Positions 22,660 through 33,460 of a DNA stretch of 64,000 nt are shown here, one piece after another. The position numbers were made by a program, and so were the translations under genes. Every line of letters begins with the position of its first letter. Position 1 is the stretch's first letter. Source of the DNA: Rhyzopertha dominica (lineage: Eukaryota > Arthropoda > Insecta > Coleoptera > Bostrichidae). The notes beneath the pieces were generated by a model. It had not been told where the DNA came from, did no database searches, and saw only the letters and a list, made by a program, of their open reading frames with translations. The stretch is taken from assembly GCA_025024175.1 (NCBI GenBank), contig QCXZ01000086.1, forward strand, positions 14,908,245 through 14,972,244. Direction: 5' to 3'.

Positions 22660-23185
22660 TGCAATAAAGGGCCTAATATACTCCCTTGTGGAACACCAGG
22701 CGAGACTTGCAGAGCTGATGATTTTTTATTTTGAATAACTACACTTTGGAACCTATCGCTTAAGAATGATTGCAGCAACAGGCAAGCACTGTTGTCGACG
22801 CCTAGATAATGTAACATGTTGATTAGGATATTGTGGTTTATGGTATCAAATGCTTTAAATAATCAAGTAGAACAAAAATTGTTATTTTATCCGCGTCCTA
22901 TTCTCGAATAACATCGTCGACAATGTGTGCTAATGCTGTTTGACAACTTACAAAAACTTACTTGAAAAGCAAGATGTTATTATTATCCACGTATCTTCTA
23001 ATTTGTCCTTCCATCACTTTTTCAAGAATTTTTGAAAACGTGGATAATATGTTTATGGATCTTAAGTGACTACTCTGTTGGTTGCTTTATTTTGGGTATA
23101 TATTCCATGCATACGGAAAGTACGATTTTCTCAAACACTTATTCATATGTGTAATAAATGGAAAAATATACGGACAAGGCAATGT
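22660..23185 (-). pseudogene. LINE-D RT, fingers and palm before the foldback
   Basis: Read on the minus strand from 23185: SYFPYAWN, RSINILSTFSKILEKVMEGQ, SCQTALAHIVDDVIRE, FKAFDTINHNILINMLHYLG (a one-base shift sits just before FKAFDT), FLSDRFQSVVIQNKKSS and SPGVPQGSILGPLL at 22690. The order matches LINE-A RT residue for residue in motif terms. It ends at the TA where the foldback element is inserted. Confidence 0.85.
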
Positions 23186-23189
23186 GTGT

Positions 23190-23396
23190 GTCACCTAAAA
23201 CTAGTAAAATTTTAGAATGAGTGTTTCAGGTATGTCAACAACATTTAATAACTTGTATATTTATAATCTGGTATTGTAGTTTTGTAATTCTAGTCTTTTT
23301 TCTCTTTTTTTGTATAGCGTCCTGAAGATATTCGATTAATAGAACGAAACCGGTCGATTGAGACAATTTTGTTTTCTTTAATTCTGTCCCTGTGAA
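23190..23396 (+). repeat. PLE-2 left terminal repeat (pLTR)
   Basis: About 200 bases from GTCACCTAAAA through CTGTGAAT, matching 26751-26940 at roughly 85-90% by eye. The main difference is an extra pyrimidine tract in the left copy. Confidence 0.85.
23312..23365 (+). ncRNA. Hammerhead-ribozyme-like motif, PLE-2 left pLTR
   Basis: Contains an intact CUGAAGA core (23322-23328), a stem II of AUUC/GAAC around an eight-base loop, GAAA (23346-23349), then CCGGUC, consistent with the very short stem III and a GUC cleavage triplet known for PLE hammerheads. Stem I is weak. By sequence, this is the best conserved hammerhead candidate in the window. Confidence 0.65.
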
Positions 23397-24110
23397 TTCA
23401 CATTCCACGATGACATTTTTCAACACCATCATGAATGAATACGGATAAGACGCACGATTCGATATCAAATTCCTTATCAAAAACAACAAAAAATTGGCAA
23501 GGCAAGACAACCGGAGAATTTACCTTTAGAACTGTAGAAAATGCAGGGTCACACCTCAGCACATTAAACATCCAATAGAAACGCAATTCTTTCACCAATT
23601 CCAAACGGGACCATTTGCTTTTCAATCCCAGAAGATTATGGATGATTACATAAGACGTCTTTTGAAGAGAGAAATAGAACTGGTACATTGGGACATCCAA
23701 CATACTCGTTCAAATTTTCAACAATTACGTAATCAAGTAAAGGCTAAAATCAATTCCAATCACTATCAACAACTCAATCATTGGTTAAAACGCGACTACA
23801 ACCGAATTTTCCAGCAATCAAAGAGTCTTCAGAGGAAGAAACAATTTCGTTACCAATAAATCGGACTGGATTACGAATATCTCTAATTGCACCAACATCC
23901 CTGAGGATGTCACCAACTTTTTAGCGTTAGGTCCAAAGTACGCGATTAAACATAACAAAACTTTATTAATTAGGACACGATGTAATAAAGAGCGTCTTAG
24001 ACTTTGATGTGTTAACATTATAACCAATGGTAGAACAAAAGCTAGTAAGTCTGATCCTGTCTGCTCATTATATAATCAAACTAAACTTTTCATAAAAAAC
24101 TCTGACTAAA
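23397..24110 (+). pseudogene. PLE-2 N-terminal domain
   Basis: Decayed coding sequence between the left pLTR and the RT. The best piece is 23638-23859, with DDYIRRLLKREIELVHWDI and HYQQLNHWLKRDYNRIF. It is followed in shifted frames by LGPKYAI near 23935. These fit the region upstream of RT in Penelope proteins, including the LGPK-type motif. Several stops are present. Confidence 0.7.
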
Positions 24111-24487
24111 TAGTAGCTAGGTCGGACAAAGGTAATAAAACTGTCATTCTAAATAAAGTAGATTACGGTAATAAGATGGACACACTTACGAGATAATAAC
24201 ACTTACACCCTTTTGAACAAGGATCCAACTGATGTAATAACTAGGCAAATCAACAACTTGGTAAGAAAACTAACAAATGTAGGACATATTTCATACACTA
24301 AGTCTTACAAAATTTTGACTTCCAGAGCTGTCAGTTCCAAGATCTATAGACTTGTAGAAATACGTAAAGATAACTACCCTCTTAGACCTATTGTCTCTTG
24401 CGTGGGCGCACCCACCTATTTTCTGTCCAAATTTATAGTTTCAATACTCAACAACCGCTGCAAATTGAATCAATACTTCCACATCTA
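24111..24487 (+). pseudogene. PLE-2 reverse transcriptase, first part
   Basis: Shows ARSDKGNKTVILNK (24120-24165) and, in 24213-24488, IYRLVEIRKDNYPLRPIV and GAPTYFLSKFIVSILNN. These correspond to the Penelope RT motifs K-DKG, PKIHK and RPI. The PKIHK motif is altered to VEIRK here. The coding sequence is cut off by repeat R after the residues NQYFHI. Confidence 0.85.
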
Positions 24488-25215
24488 ATTGAGCATTTTT
24501 TCTCTACACATTTTTTCTAAAACAAACAGTCCTCGTGATATTAGCAAAAATATATAAATTTCAAAATAGGTTTTTTTCAAATAACTCGAAAATTATTAAC
24601 TTAACAGAAAAATTACAAGAGCGCTTTCTGATCAGAAATTTGATTTTGGAAATATTTCGAAAATGTCAAAATTTTGAATAAATTTTCTAATACACTTTTT
24701 GTGCGAAATTTAATTTCCTACCTGATGGTATTTTCATTTTTTGAATATAATATGTATTCGGAGAATTTAGGAAAAACCGTTTTCTTTAAGTGACGCTTTT
24801 TTGCTAATATCTTCTAAACAGTTTGCTGCACCGAAAATTTATAAGAGCGAATAATACTCGCAGTTATACTACTAATCACATACTAAAACGAAAAAAAAAT
24901 AAAAAAAAATAAAATTTGCAATAAGAGTAGTTTCGCCCACTTCCAGATACCCTACTTACCCCACAAACAATAGGTCGCTTTGGGTAGTTGAGGTTTATAC
25001 GTTTGCCTAATTTCAAGTTAATATATTAAGTTTTTTGAAAGTTATTGTGTCCACAAACAAAACCACACACACAGACTAGAAATTTTTTTGCCCAAATTTT
25101 GTTTTTTTTTGTGTTTTCGATCATTTTAAAGCGAATGAGCAAATAGAAATTTCTGAAAATTTTTTTCAGGATAAAATACTTCCCATGCGTTGGATGTGTA
25201 AGTAATATAACAAAT
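24457..25215 (+). repeat. Dispersed repeat R, copy inside PLE-2 RT
   Basis: Shares the order of blocks with 41110-41990 (same orientation) and 39116-39955 (opposite): TGAGCATTTTTTCTCTA, AACAGTCCTCGTGA, the AAATACCATCAG block, TTTGCTGCACCGAAAATTTA, CCCCACAAACAATAGGT, and AAGCGAATGAGCAAATA. About 33 bases at its left edge (24457-24489) are PLE RT sequence that also occurs in the other two copies. No protein is encoded; homopolymer-rich. Confidence 0.8.
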
Positions 25216-25224
25216 TTTCATTCC

Positions 25225-25720
25225 CTGATAATTACGTATTAATTTCACTGTATATTTCATTATTCACCAATGTATCATTAGACTTGACCATTAGCTTGAT
25301 TACCGAAAACTGGCACCGCATCAGAGATTTCACCACATTAAACCTTCACACAAATAATAACATTTTTGTTTGAGTCCAGTTATTTTTCATTCCATAATAA
25401 TTTTACAAACAGGTCTACGGAAGTACTATGGGGAATCCAGCATCACCCATTGTATCGAATTTGGTTGCTGACAATTTGCTGAGGCAGTGCATCCCCAAAT
25501 TACCTTTCCACTTGCCATTTCTAAACTGTTATGTTGATGAATTATAACCGCAATCCCTTCAGGACAAATTAATACTATTTTAACTACCTTCAACTCCTTT
25601 CATCCCAAAATTCAATTCACTTCAAAATGTGAAGAGAACAAACAGATTGCATTTTTAGATTTAAAACTACATAGAACTAACAACAATGAAATAGTTATTG
25701 ATTGGTACAAAAAATCAACT
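25225..25720 (+). pseudogene. PLE-2 reverse transcriptase, second part
   Basis: RT coding resumes within about 20 bases of the end of repeat R: NYVLISLYISLFTNVSLDL corresponds to the SLDVVSLFTN motif. Then come STMGNPASPIVSNLVADN and LPFLNCYVDEL, where the catalytic YVDD reads YVDE. The remainder (FHPKIQFTSKCEENKQIAFLDL-like, about 25600-25660) is the region after the catalytic box. About 20-25 residues seem lost at the repeat R junction. Confidence 0.85.
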
Positions 25721-25944
25721 TCATCAGACAGACTGATAAATTTTCACTCTGAACATCCTTTTAGCAAAAAAAAATTGCCATCTTAAAATTATTAAAATCC
25801 TGTGTCTTATGTTTAAGTGATCAGCGTTTCCATGAGAAGAACCTAAAATATTATAAAAAATGGCAATCAACAAGAATTTCCCTTTGTACATTATTAACCA
25901 AATTTTATAACAGTCTAAAGCAGAGCCACGTAACACTCCTTCCG

Positions 25945-26310
25945 TTGATGCAAAATATTTTAGAGTTGTCAGTTTCAGGTATTAACAGTCAGTTGCAAGG
26001 TCTTTTTAAACCATTTAATATTAGATTAGCATTTTATCACAAGAAAAAGATCGACAAGCTATATACCAGAATAAAAGATGTAATCCCTGTGTCCCAGCAA
26101 TCCAATGCCAAATGCCAACATAGCAGTAAACTTTATATTGGTCAAACAAAGCAACGGTTGTCAACCAGAATTAATAATCATATAAATGAATGTAAGCAGC
26201 ACAAGTCAAATATTACAGCACTAGCTGCTCATGTAAAAGAAACTAATCATCAATTTAATTTTGATAATACATTAATTTTAGATAGAGAGTCTAATCTACA
26301 AAACTGCTAA
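25945..26310 (+). pseudogene. PLE-2 GIY-YIG endonuclease domain
   Basis: A single open frame of 121 codons gives GLFKPFNIRLAFYHKKKI, then CQHSSKLYIGQTKQRLSTRI, AAHVKETNHQFNFDN and a terminal LDRESN. These are the PLE GIY-YIG signature and the downstream HxxxxxHxFxxD region. The usual first Tyr motif just upstream is degraded. It is the best preserved coding part of PLE-2. Confidence 0.85.
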
Positions 26311-26750
26311 AGACGCATGTGATACTAGAAAAGACACTGGAAATCTCAACATAGTATTTCATAATCGCATAAATCACTAATAGTTATTTATTCCTTGTAT
26401 TAACGTATTTATTTGTTAGTTCATCATAAATGTGTTTTTGTATTTGNATANCATTTTAGATTTTAGCTTTGATTTGTCAAAATTTGTACTAATTACATTT
26501 TAACATTTAATGTGATATTTATATTGATAATCGTTCTAATACGAAGGGTTCTTTAGTATAATTGTTCTCATCACATATGTAATCTTACGTAAATTAACTT
26601 ATACAGTTTAACTCCTTTTTAAGCATTGCTTTGCCAATTCTGTAGACGTTGATTTGTGTGACCTTAGATTGTTGTGGAAATGGGCTTGCGCAAATATTGG
26701 TATTTTCTGCAGAAATCTCAGTCTTGCCTTGCCGTCAACCGTATGTACGT
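26311..26750 (+). other. PLE-2 3' untranslated region
   Basis: AT-rich sequence between the GIY-YIG stop and the right terminal repeat. No further coding potential. Two ambiguous bases near 26447-26451. Confidence 0.6.
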
Positions 26751-26940
26751 GTCACCTAAAATTAGTAAAATTTTAGAATGAGTGTTTCAGGTATGTCCAT
26801 AACATTTAACAACTTTGATATTTATAATCTGGTATTGTAGTTTTTTCTCTGTTTTGTATAGCGTCCTGAAGATGTTCGATTAATAGAACGGAACCGGTCG
26901 ATTGACAAAATTTTGTTTTCTTTAACCCTGTCACTGTGAA
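26751..26940 (+). repeat. PLE-2 right terminal repeat (pLTR)
   Basis: Direct-repeat partner of 23190-23396, ending where minus-strand LINE endonuclease sequence begins. Confidence 0.85.
26857..26905 (+). ncRNA. Hammerhead-ribozyme-like motif, PLE-2 right pLTR
   Basis: CUGAAGA (26866-26872) followed by a perfect GUUC/GAAC stem II. The GAAA core reads GGAA because of one substitution, then CCGGUC. Stem II is better than in the left copy but the core change should impair cleavage. Confidence 0.55.
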
Positions 26941-27369
26941 TGGATTATTATCGACATCAGTAATACCACAAGGGAGTAACTTATATTTAATAATTTTATG
27001 CTTATCTGTAGTCAAACATACCCCAACGCCACTTCCTCGGCTACCTCGATCCTGCCTGTAGTTTTGGACGTCAACAGCTGTAGCATTAACAAACTTGTTT
27101 AACCATGTTTCCGAAACTCCTAGAATACCAAAATTAAATTGATTTAAATTTTCATGTAATTTTTTAAAATTTTGAAGTAAGAATCTTAGATTGACATGTT
27201 CAATGTTTAACATAACTGCAGGAAGTGTATTGTATGCAAACAGATAGAAGAAATGGAAAAAAGAGGAAAAGTAAAGATAGAAAAATAAAACTATAAGTTG
27301 TAGATCTACTGACTCACAAAACAGATTGTTTCCCGCATCCCGCATTAAACAAAAAAACATTAATTTCAT
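26941..27369 (-). pseudogene. LINE endonuclease fragment, probable upstream part of LINE-D
   Basis: The minus-strand frame includes EHVNLRFLLQNFKKL, FNFGILGVSETWLN and YRQDRGSRGSGVGVCL, the N-terminal half of a LINE apurinic-type endonuclease with the catalytic Glu (SETWL) preserved. The first 50 or so residues of the frame are unrelated low-complexity sequence. Same strand as LINE-D RT beyond PLE-2, so it is probably one element split by PLE-2 with loss of roughly 1 kb. Separate insertions cannot be excluded. Confidence 0.75.
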
Positions 27370-27798
27370 ATCAGGATTAATGATGAATGCCTTGTTTTAT
27401 TACAACAGTTTGACAAGCGATAACAACTTTAAGCTCATTACAAATCACTGCTAAGTTCCTTTAAATCAATAATCCCTGCCTTTGGACTGTTAGCTAACTT
27501 TAGAAAAAGTTTACCATCTTGTGTTCATACATTAGAGACTCCCCACTTCGACACAGCCTTTCCTGAGGAGAGCATGTCTGAGACTGGTTAGGTCCTCCTT
27601 CCTGATTAATCCAGTACCTTTCAACTTCTTTTACTGAAAACAATTAATTTATGGTTAGTTAGAATATCATGATTTAGAGTATCGCACCTCTCCAATTGAA
27701 TGTAGACCATAATTTAACAAAGTTTTTCTGACTGACACAATATGGTTATCTCGTTATCGTGCGGTAGACAAGATTTTAAACCCGTATCTGGAACTTGA
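27370..27798. other. Unassigned region
   Basis: About 430 bases with no open frame of note and no repeat partner recognised. Confidence 0.4.
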
Positions 27799-28044
27799 AA
27801 CATTCTTTATGCTAAATGCCACACTGCTGCTTTATTATACGAGGCTTACGAAAATAACGAACACAAACTCATTTCAACAGTTCTGAAACAGATACACCTC
27901 TTACTGAACAAAATTATCGATCTGGAAACGTATGCTACTAGCATAAAGGAATCGATTACAAACATGGTATGCCGAATTAATACCGTGACTAAAACTATGG
28001 AGTCTGTCAGTGACGAATGTAAGCAGAATGCGGTAGACCAGTGA
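27799..28044 (+). pseudogene. Unidentified short frame with coiled-coil-like character
   Basis: Open from just after a TGA to the TGA at 28042, 81 codons, without an early Met. The translation (for example YEAYENNEHKLISTVLKQIH and LLNKIIDLETYATSIKESI) has regular Leu/Ile spacing and few low-complexity runs, like the coiled coil of a LINE ORF1 or a host exon. No domain is recognised. BEL-1 is inserted 62 bases downstream. Weak support as a gene. Confidence 0.3.
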
Positions 28045-28105
28045 ATATAAACGTGTTCTCTAACACCTGACCAATTCATAATCCTACAATAAATTTAATC
28101 GTTAG

Positions 28106-28287
28106 TGTGCATTTAAATGATACGCAGCTACTTAGTAGAACTTTATTCGCAGGCAAAAATAACAAGGTAAACGCCAAAAACGAACTTCTTTTAAGTGGAC
28201 TGTAACTTCAGTGTCAATTGTGTCTTGTGACTTTTTTCGTCCCCCGCTTACTCTATATTTTTCGTCTTGCAAAATTCACCACGCACA
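28106..28287 (-). repeat. BEL-1 3' LTR
   Basis: 182 bases, TG...CA ends, roughly 90% identical by eye to 33817-34002. It sits at the left because the element is on the minus strand. Confidence 0.93.
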
Positions 28288-28303
28288 TCCTCCCCCCTTT
28301 GTC
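28288..28303 (-). promoter_or_regulatory. BEL-1 polypurine tract
   Basis: The minus strand reads AAAGGGGGGAGGAT directly against the 3' LTR, the position and composition of a plus-strand primer tract. Confidence 0.8.
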
Positions 28304-28490
28304 AGTATGTCAAGATAATGGAAGTGACATGTGACTTTTACAAAATACATTAAATGAGTAAAGAAATTGCCTTTACAGGTGTTACAACACAGAATGTAAA
28401 CAAAATACAAGTAGATATTAGGACCAAAGGCCATATCATTATTAACTTTCCATGCGCAAACTCATTTCACAAAAACGAATTGGTCTGCTT

Positions 28491-28868
28491 TTATTCGCGC
28501 ACTTCACTTTTCTCTATTTCGCTGTCTTCCTCTTCAATAGGCGAAGGAGCGAGATACCGGATAGATCTCTTGTAGATCCCCTGGTTGGCACGGACCGACG
28601 CTACCCTTGGAAGACCGTCCGGTCCCGGAAAGAGTTCCATAATACGGCCAATTTTCCACACCAAAGGTGGTGATTCTTCGTGGATCACCAGATCGCCTAT
28701 CTTTAGTGTTTTTTCGNCTTTCTGNTGCCATTTTGGGCGTTGTTGCATCTGGGAAACCACTTCCCCGTAAAACCGCTTCCAAAAGAGTTGCTTCATTTTT
28801 TGTATCCGCTGCCAATGGTTTAGCCGGTTTAACTGTATATCTTTCAAATCCCTTTCAGCGATGTTCAT
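28491..28868 (-). pseudogene. BEL-1 C-terminal domain after integrase (DUF5641-type)
   Basis: The frame contains LNRLNHWQRIQKMKQLFWKR and PPLVWKIGRIMELFPGPDGL, the chromodomain-like tail typical of BEL/Pao polyproteins. Two ambiguous bases near 28716-28724. It is separated from the integrase core by a frame break around 28870-28946. Confidence 0.85.
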
Positions 28869-28946
28869 TAGCGATTCCCCAATAAGAAAATGCGCCGGTG
28901 TGAGTGCTTCATAGTCGGTGATATCGTTACTTAGGGCAGTNAGCGG

Positions 28947-29813
28947 TCATGAATTAATGACTGCCTCTATCTGGCTTAGTAAACTCGATGCTTCCTCAAA
29001 AGTTAATAGTGCTTTCGTGGTCACGCGTTTAAAGTGAAACTTCACCGATTTTACTAATCGTTCCCAAATGCCTCCGAAATTGGGTGCTTTTGGCGGGATA
29101 AAGTTCGGAGCGAGTTCTACCACACTGAGAAATTTTAAAAATTCTTTGCATTCAGCTTTTGCGCCAACAAATGTTTTTGCATTATCGCGGTTATGACACA
29201 TAACCTTTTCTAGCTATTAATCGTTTTAAAGAATTAACAAAACATTTTGAAGTCATATCACTAACGAGCTCTAAATGTACGGCAGGAGTAACTAAGCAAA
29301 CGAATAAAGCTACCGAAACCTTTACAGACCTTTTCGAAAGCTTATTGCCTTCTTTTATGTAAATTTGCCCAAGATAATCGACTCTGATTTTTAGGAAGGG
29401 ACGACAGGGTTCAACTCGATCTTTTGGCAGATCACCCATCTTTTTTGTGACATCTTGGGGGTGACGCGGAAGCATCGTATACATGAATGTATAATTTTTT
29501 TGATTTCATTTTTTGCCCTCAAAGGCCAGTACTTCGTTCTCAATGCTGCAAGAGTCTGGGAAGGTCCCGCATGTAATAAAGNTAAATGNTCTTTAATTAT
29601 CAACAATTTGGTGACGTGATGCTTAGCTGGCAAAATTAACGGATGCCTGTGCGAGTAAGGCAATGATGATACATTTCTCAATCTGCCTCCTACTCTTAAT
29701 ATACCTGAATTATCTAAGAAAGGATCCAACCTAAGAATTCTGCTCGTGTTTAAACAATTTTGACCCTTTCGGAGATTATCGATTTCGGTTTTAAACTCTT
29801 GCCTTTGTATCAT
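28947..29813 (-). pseudogene. BEL-1 integrase
   Basis: From 29813: DNSGILRVGGRLRNVSSLPY, ILPAKHHVTKLLI and IIHSCIRCFR, the zinc-binding H2C2 region. The catalytic core follows in another frame: FLKIRVDYLGQIY (first Asp), VCLVTPAVHLELV and, after a stop near 29210, FIPPKAPNFGGIWERLVKSV (catalytic Glu region). The domain inserts retrotransposon cDNA into the chromosome. Ambiguous bases at 29582 and 29589, plus several frame breaks. Confidence 0.9.
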
Positions 29814-30090
29814 TTTTATAGACTTCGTGTGCCTGCGTTAGTTCCTTCACTGAAAGATGTTTATCAACATAACGTACATTATCGTTTGATCTAGCATTTT
29901 TGACAACTCTCAAAACGTATGCGAATACCCGCTGTATCTTTAAGAAAGATGAGAATCACGTTAAATCTATCGATTCGGCATTACTCATCACCGTTAAAGC
30001 TACTTTTCGTTTTTCGGGCAAATATTCTGAAGGCGAAAGTGATTTCAGGGGCCACTCCTGCACATCTTTTAACAAATTTTCGGGACCGTG

Positions 30091-30841
30091 TCAATACAAA
30101 TCATAATTAATGAAATCTTTGACAAATGCGCCCCGTGATAACAGATCTGCAGGATTAAGGACTGTTTCCACGTGATACCAATCCGAACTGTCGCTTAAAT
30201 CCTGAATTTGAGCTATCCGATTTGCAACAAAGATCTGCCACAAGTTAGCAGCTTCTGACTTAATATAATGTAGGACAATAGTTGAGTCCGAGAAGAAATA
30301 TTTTTTAAGAATTTTAATATTTAGAACGCGTCCATTAATGCTGCAGCGCGGTAAAGTTACGACTTTAGTTGGACTTACTCGTGTTGTTGCACAAAGAAGA
30401 CTGGTTTCTATTTTACCTTCTTTACATCTGAGATAAATGGCAGCACCATATGCTTTTAGTGATGCGTCGCAAAATGCAATTAATTCATTTTCACATTCGC
30501 GAGTCTGTATAATTTTTCGGCGTAGCTCTACATTATTCAATAAAACCAATTCGAGAAGGTACTTTTCCCAGGCTGATTTAATAGAAGCCGAGACCTCATC
30601 GCCCCAACCCAACCCAAGTGACCAGAGGCTTTGCATTAGCCTTAATGATAACTGGAGAAATTAGACCTAGTGGGTCATACAGTTTAGCTATGGAGCTAAG
30701 TATCATGCGTTTTGTTAGCTTGCCTGGAATCATTGGTTTATTTACTCTGAACGTTAACGTGTCAGCATTAGGCTTCCACCATAGACCGAGCACTCTGGCC
30801 CTATCTGGATTTTCAAAATCTAACGTAACTGCTGGATTCAT
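30091..30841 (-). pseudogene. BEL-1 RT connection and RNase H region
   Basis: Frame 30841-30596 has RVLGLWWKPNADTLTFRV and LYDPLGLISPVIIKAN, the post-RT Pao connection (peptidase A17 region in domain databases). Frame 30636-30091 has LIAFCDASLKAYGAAIYLR (RNase H Asp), VTLPRCSINGRV and WYHVETVLNPADLLSRG, where the usual LPRLEL motif is altered. The two frames overlap by 41 bases, showing a frameshift. Confidence 0.9.
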
Positions 30842-30979
30842 TACTGTACTGCTGGTTTCGGATGTAGAAAGGAGGACATATTTATCATTACTAGCCCATT
30901 TGGCTAAACTAAAACCGTGTCTATTTAATACTGATATTAAATTATCAAGTAATGTAATCGTCGCTCTTACCTCATTCGC

Positions 30980-31587
30980 TCAACTTAGAATGTCATCCAT
31001 AAATATGTCGTTCTTTAGGGTATTGCTATCCTCCGGATGTTTTTCAAAACACTCATCCGCTATCTGCCTCACACACCTCATAGCTGTGTAGGGAGAGTTA
31101 GTTAACCCGAACACCAATCTAGTTATTCGGTACTGTTTTATTTCCTCGTCTTCGGAATTTCTCCAAAGTATGCGTTGGAAGTCTCTATGAGACTGGCCTA
31201 CTTTAATTTGCAAGAACATTTTCTTCATATCGCAAGACATAACATGATGTGTGCGAAACCGTATTAGGATGTCAAACAAATCGTTCTGTAAATTAGGACC
31301 ATTACTAGACTTTGCAGAACCATCGTAGACGATTCTAAGCTTAGCAATTTCTGCTGTCTTCTTAAAGACGCCAGAATGAGGTAGGAAGAAAACTGAATCT
31401 TTTTGTATTTCCTCCTCCGGAACCTTTTCTATGATACCCGATTTAACAAGATCGAGGAATGAATCTGAATAAATTCTTTTAAACTCCAGACTTTTCCTGA
31501 ATTTGGATTATAGGGAAATAAACCACTTCAATGCAGGTTTTAGTGAATCGCCCAGTTTAATGTTGCCATCTTTGAAGGGCAACATTA
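30980..31587 (-). pseudogene. BEL-1 reverse transcriptase
   Basis: The clear part is 31279-30980: SCDMKKMFLQIKV, FQRILWRN, YRITRLVFGLTNSPYTAMR and catalytic box FMDDIL (usually YVDD or FVDD). Upstream (31587-31280) degraded sequence includes FFLPHSGVF-like text, the fingers region. It copies the element RNA into DNA from the tRNA primer. Confidence 0.9.
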
Positions 31588-32658
31588 TTACAAACCGGCC
31601 GTCGGAACTGTCGTATGAAACGTTCCCAGAAATTGTTTCTCACAGTTGATATCTTCTGTTGACCATCTCTGATTTATTCCCAGCAATTCTTCCTGTTTCC
31701 AAAATCCTTCAATTAAATCTTTGATTTCTTCATCAGATCTATCCATACTGACAGCTTTATTACACGTAAACCTAGCAATATGTTGATTTTGGCTATACAC
31801 GCCTCCTACTACCCACCCTAAGAGTGTTTTGGAAAGAAACAGATTTGGTTCTGCGAGCTTAATCCTTTCGGTACAAACGATGCTCCAAAATATTTCAGCG
31901 TTAAGAATTAAGTCTACTGGAGACCTAATGTTAAACTGAGAATCCGCTAGACATACATTCGGAACTTGAAATTTCGAAGCTCCGAACGATGCCCTTGGTA
32001 AATCTACAGTTACGCAGTCTGTAACATAACACCGAATTTTTGTTGAAAATGGGCTGTGGACAGATTTAATTTCTACATCAACTGCATCGGAAATACGACT
32101 GCAGTTGCCACTTACTCCCATGAACTTGCTTGCTGAATTTGCTTTCAAACTAAGCCTTTTTAGCATATTTTCTGAAAGAAGGTTCAACCGCGATCCTACA
32201 TCCAACAAACATGTACATTCAAGCCAGTTTCCTTCTGAATCTCCTGCTAATACTACCGCTGTGGATAGTATTACGTTGGGTTCAAACTTTTGCAGACATG
32301 CATTTAATGTAAGTGAATTAGACTGTACTTCTGGAGACTGAGATGTTGATGGAACGACTTCTGGGGGAGCAGAAATGTCCTGATGTAGTAAGGTATGACG
32401 ACCGTTTTTTCCACAAATTTTACATGGAGTCATAGCTTTACATTCCGACGCCTGATGGTCATCGCGGAAACAATTAATACATAATTTTCGATTTTCTATT
32501 TGACTACGTCTTGCAGGAACGCTTAAAGCTAAAAATTCCTTACATTTTGTTATTACATTCCGCTGTTTGCAAAAATGACATGCGAGTTTTGCTGAAATCA
32601 CCTGGTGAACTACCTTATGGTGTGTTGAAGGTTGTTGCTGTTTAACAGGTTTATACAT
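31588..32658 (-). pseudogene. BEL-1 Gag zinc knuckles and aspartic protease
   Basis: 356 codons are open. N-terminal part has CHFCKQRNVITKC and CINCFRDDHQASEC, then CKICGKNGRHTLLH, a run of zinc knuckles as in BEL/Pao Gag. The centre has CLLDVGSRLNLLSENML, the protease active-site region (usual form LLDSGS). The later part, LILNAEIFWSIV and LLGWVVGGV, matches the DUF1758-type protease domain. This is the longest open part of BEL-1, so decay here is mild. Confidence 0.9.
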
Positions 32659-33001
32659 AGTATTATTAGTATAGGGTTTATTATTTTTTAGTATATATTA
32701 TAGCGTTCACGAATGCATCGCAAGAATCTACAGGTATATTTAGTACCTTTAATGCTTCGATATTTGCTATAATGTCATCGATTAGTTTACGCAACGCGTC
32801 AGATGAAGCTTTACTTATTTCAGGAGCATTCATTATCGCTTGCACATGACTGAATGATTAGGCGTTCGTTTTTATATCTTTCTTGGAATAAAGACCACTC
32901 CGACGTATAATTAGCATCCGAAATCGTTAAGGAATCATTACAGCGACTAGCTTCTCCTTTTAGACAAGATTTCAACTAATTTGCTGGCAATTATTTAAAC
33001 T

Positions 33002-33460
33002 CTAATTTTCTTGGATTAAACTGTTGAAAGCATCATAAAAGGGTATCCATTCCCTGTATGAGCCACTGAATTTTGGTAAACTTATTTCAGGTAATCGCAC
33101 CTTTTGATGGGGTTCAGCTTGGGTATTACTATTAAATGACACTTGATCTTGAGGTACAATTGCTGCCGCAATAAACGTTTGTATCTGACTGCGAACTTTA
33201 TACCAAAGTGAATTAAACGCTGCCACATCCTTGTAATTGGGCGTGTAGTCTGAATCTTGTTCTATTTTATTTTCAATGATTCCGAGGCTTGAGCGTTCGA
33301 AATCGTCTTTTATACGAGGCATCTCATCGTACCTGTTCTGAATTTCACAGATATTATCACCTATCTCGAAGTGTTCTACAAATTCTTTTATGTTTTCCAA
33401 TTGTTTGGTATACAACTGGCGCCGTGCTAGTAACAAATTGGTTACCGCGTTCGAATGCAT
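33002..33460 (-). pseudogene. BEL-1 Gag N-terminal part (DUF1759-type)
   Basis: Starts with ATG at 33460. LLLARRQLYTKQLENIKEFV and RLPEISLPKFSGSYREWIPF are the typical beginning of BEL/Pao Gag and its DUF1759 signature. The frame is lost at 33002, and the rest of Gag up to 32658 is broken by stops. Structural protein of the particle. Confidence 0.9.

Larger units (their letters stand above)
20790..23185 (-). mobile_element. LINE-D, minus-strand LINE 3' half, interrupted by a TA-site foldback element
   Basis: RT sequence runs from about 23185 down, is cut at 22659 by the foldback element, and resumes at 21481. Removing 21482-22659 and one TA restores the RT motif order GVPQGSILGPLL followed by YTLYT in frame. 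An endonuclease fragment at 27215-26941 in the same orientation is the probable upstream part, separated by PLE-2. Confidence 0.8.
23190..26940 (+). mobile_element. PLE-2, Penelope-like element with direct terminal repeats
   Basis: Direct repeats (23190-23396 and 26751-26940), each with a hammerhead-like motif, bracket an N-terminal region, a split RT and a GIY-YIG domain, all on the plus strand in the usual PLE order. The RT is interrupted by repeat R (about 24490-25205). Many stops and frameshifts. LINE-D sequence lies on both sides, so this element probably inserted into LINE-D. No target-site duplication was identified. Confidence 0.85.

Noticed and set aside
29900..30106. Plus-strand frames over BEL-1
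   Set aside because: Antisense shadows of the BEL-1 coding regions.
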